64,000 nt of DNA from Mycobacterium florentinum (lineage in GTDB: Bacteria; Actinomycetota; Actinomycetes; Mycobacteriales; Mycobacteriaceae): NCBI RefSeq assembly GCF_010730355.1, contig NZ_AP022576.1, positions 1,984,001 through 2,048,000 on the forward strand. Direction: 5' to 3'. A model generated the notes under the pieces. That model saw only the letters and a program-made list of their open reading frames with translations, was not told where the DNA came from and did not search any database. The position numbers were made by a program, and so were the translations under genes. Below, one piece after another: positions 63,037-64,000 of the stretch. How positions within the stretch are numbered: position 1 is the first letter of the stretch; the number at the start of each line of letters is the position of its first letter.

Positions 63037-63297
63037 TTAGTTGAGGGACGGCCCGCATGCCTCGCAGAGGCGGGCGCTCTGCAGGTCACGGCGCTCCCAG
63101 ACGGCGGCTCGTCCCCGGGCCAAAGTTCTCCGGCTTCGCCTGCCCGCGTAGGCCATCGACCCGGCCGCGACCACGGATCCCGCACAAACGGCGGCGGCGA
63201 TACCGAATTCGACTGGCTGACCGTTGATCAACATGAGGGCCGCGTAATCTCCGGACACCACGGCCGCGAACAGCGAGGTAACCCGTATTCGGGTCAT
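63037..63297 (-). CDS. Small membrane protein with two hydrophobic segments
   Basis: The 86-residue product has hydrophobic stretches at about 6-22 (VTSLFAAVVSGDYAALML) and 30-48 (FGIAAAVCAGSVVAAGSMAYA). A basic tail ends RLCEACGPSLN. The start ATG lies inside the last codons of the zinc-ribbon gene (ATGA overlap), so it is coupled to it. I do not recognise the family. The C-terminal CxxC is notable next to a Cys-rich neighbour. Confidence 0.55.
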   Translation of the reverse strand: MTRIRVTSLFAAVVSGDYAALMLINGQPVEFGIAAAVCAGSVVAAGSMAYAGRRSRRTLARGRAAVWERRDLQSARLCEACGPSLN

Positions 63298-63650
63298 GAT
63301 TTCGGCCCCTCGGGCCCGATCGGCCGCACAGCGAAAACGCTGCGCAAATATCCAGTGGGGCGCCCGCAGGTGGTGCACACCGGGCGGGTGCCCCATCTGG
63401 ACGCCACAGCCCGTTTGTCGCCCACATAGGTCGCCATCGCCCATTGCACGGTAGCCAGACAGTCTTGACAGAGCGTCTCGACGAGGTCGCCATCTGGGCT
63501 TAGCCCCATCTGGTCGCATCCGTCGACGGCGTGGATCTCGGCGATGGCCACCGCCGGCGCACCGCATGTACTGCCGCTCGGCACCCGCTGGGCGCTACAG
63601 ATGGGCTGTAGCGCATGAAGTTGATCCTCGATCGCCGGGATGGCGTCCAT
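63294..63650 (-). CDS. Small Cys-rich, probably zinc-ribbon protein
   Basis: The 118-residue product (MDAIPAIEDQLHAL...) has Cys at ICSAQ, STCGAP, DGCDQ and then a pair of CxxC-like motifs, LCQDCLATV and VCTTCGRPTG. That would fit one zinc ribbon. It resembles actinobacterial small proteins of the DUF7455/zinc-finger kind, but I am not certain. The ATG at 63650 follows AAAGGAGAT. An in-frame ATG at 63785 also has a GGAG site and cannot be excluded. It is the first clear gene after operator copy C. Confidence 0.6.
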   Translation of the reverse strand: MDAIPAIEDQLHALQPICSAQRVPSGSTCGAPAVAIAEIHAVDGCDQMGLSPDGDLVETLCQDCLATVQWAMATYVGDKRAVASRWGTRPVCTTCGRPTGYLRSVFAVRPIGPEGPKS

Positions 63651-63956
63651 CGCGGCATCTCCTTTCCAATGCGCCCAATGCCGTACAAAGGCGGCCGCGT
63701 CACGCAATCGATGCGGCAGCCGCGCTGTTCGCGCGGGGGCTGATCCGTATTCGGCAGGCGCGCGTTGAAATCGTCGACGCTTCATCTGGTTTCTCCAATT
63801 TGTTGCGATGGCGTTCCGCGGTGATCAACGCAGCCACCGGCATCGCGACCCGTTGCTCGCTTGTGGGGACCCGAACACAGATTTGAAAAACATGGCCGGC
63901 TCCACCCGTCCGCTCGACATCTGTTAAGCGAGCATCAAGCGATGTGGGATGAGCGG
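63651..63956. other. Long leader between operator copy C and the zinc-ribbon gene
   Basis: Some 300 bases lie between the operator and the first clear gene. Frames on the minus strand (a 5' extension of the zinc-ribbon gene to 63785 and one at 63700-63963) look only weakly coding. The region may be an untranslated leader or may hold a short unrecognised gene. Confidence 0.4.
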
Positions 63957-63988
63957 TCATCACCCGGCGAACTGATTCACCCGGGCGA
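63957..63988. promoter_or_regulatory. Shared operator-like element, copy C
   Basis: TCATCACCCG, ten bases (GCGAACTGAT), then TCACCCGGGCGA, with one change from the perfect palindrome. The spacer is more like copy B than copy A. It lies at the right edge, upstream of the leftward set of zinc-ribbon, small membrane and esterase genes. A divergent gene could lie beyond the window. Confidence 0.7.
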
Positions 63989-64000
63989 TTTGGCGCACGA

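Noticed and set aside
63700..63963. 87-residue frame starting inside operator copy C
   Set aside because: Its start codon lies within the conserved element, it has no ribosome site and its composition is not clearly coding.
53231..63988. The three 32-bp elements as a CRISPR array or mobile repeat
   Set aside because: Copies are 8.6 and 2.1 kb apart with genes between them, there are no spacers, no cas genes, no transposase and no flanking duplications.

Overview
The window is high-GC actinobacterial DNA and most likely comes from a nontuberculous Mycobacterium. Evidence for this includes two MmpL transporters (one with an MmpS partner), a PapA-type acyltransferase, four F420-dependent luciferase-like (LLM) genes, DUF732 secreted proteins, a Ddn-type nitroreductase remnant and a REP13E12-type DUF222/HNH gene under a mycobacterial LexA box. 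The block at 8.0-16.0 kb follows the M. tuberculosis order Rv3068c-Rv3074 as I remember it (pgmA, crcB, crcB, DUF190, LLM, DUF488, HNH). Here two extra genes, a membrane protein and an MbtK-like acyltransferase, sit inside that block. No CRISPR array, rRNA, insertion sequence or prophage was recognised. One tRNA-Ala(GGC) is present.

Layout. 0-6.2 kb: a cut PPOX-fold flavin protein, an LLM oxidoreductase, and a translationally coupled trio of PapA-like acyltransferase, second condensation-fold protein and polytopic membrane protein. 6.3-20.3 kb: tRNA-Ala with a degenerate coding remnant beside it, MFS, the pgm-to-HNH block, SelO, LLM and a flavin monooxygenase. 20.3-29.1 kb: a reductase-sulfotransferase fusion divergent from an MmpL, DUF732 proteins, a PAQR/hemolysin-III protein and a CYP140-like P450 that may begin at a rare AUC codon. 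29.3-33.3 kb: an apparent operon for phospholipid synthesis (CDP-alcohol transferase, PlsC-like, CdsA-like) ending in an ABCG-type transporter. 33.3-39.6 kb: a GlnA1-type glutamine synthetase, an RCK-gated potassium channel, a methyltransferase and an LLM protein. 39.8-41.5 kb: a decaying patch with a pstS pseudogene, a Mrr-like nuclease and a Ddn/TetR composite remnant. 41.5-50.8 kb: secreted CAP protein, HD protein, a thioredoxin-reductase-like protein fused to a cyclic-nucleotide domain, Tat-lipoprotein amidase, a P450 pair, a zinc-ribbon SDR and a crotonase.

50.8-64.0 kb holds the most interesting feature. A 32-bp element (TCATCACCCG, ten variable bases, then TCACCCGGGYGA) occurs three times, at 53231, 61827 and 63957. 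Each copy lies upstream of a leftward gene set: SDR-cupin-NmrA-like; small protein, oxidoreductase, secreted cupin, second oxidoreductase, RidA and MFS; and zinc-ribbon protein, small membrane protein and esterase. I read this as a locally shared operator controlling an undescribed oxidoreductive or detoxification programme. Its regulator was not found in the window. MmpS/MmpL lies directly downstream of the second set and may be co-transcribed with it.

All homology statements come from reading the translated sequence and from remembered families. No searches were run.
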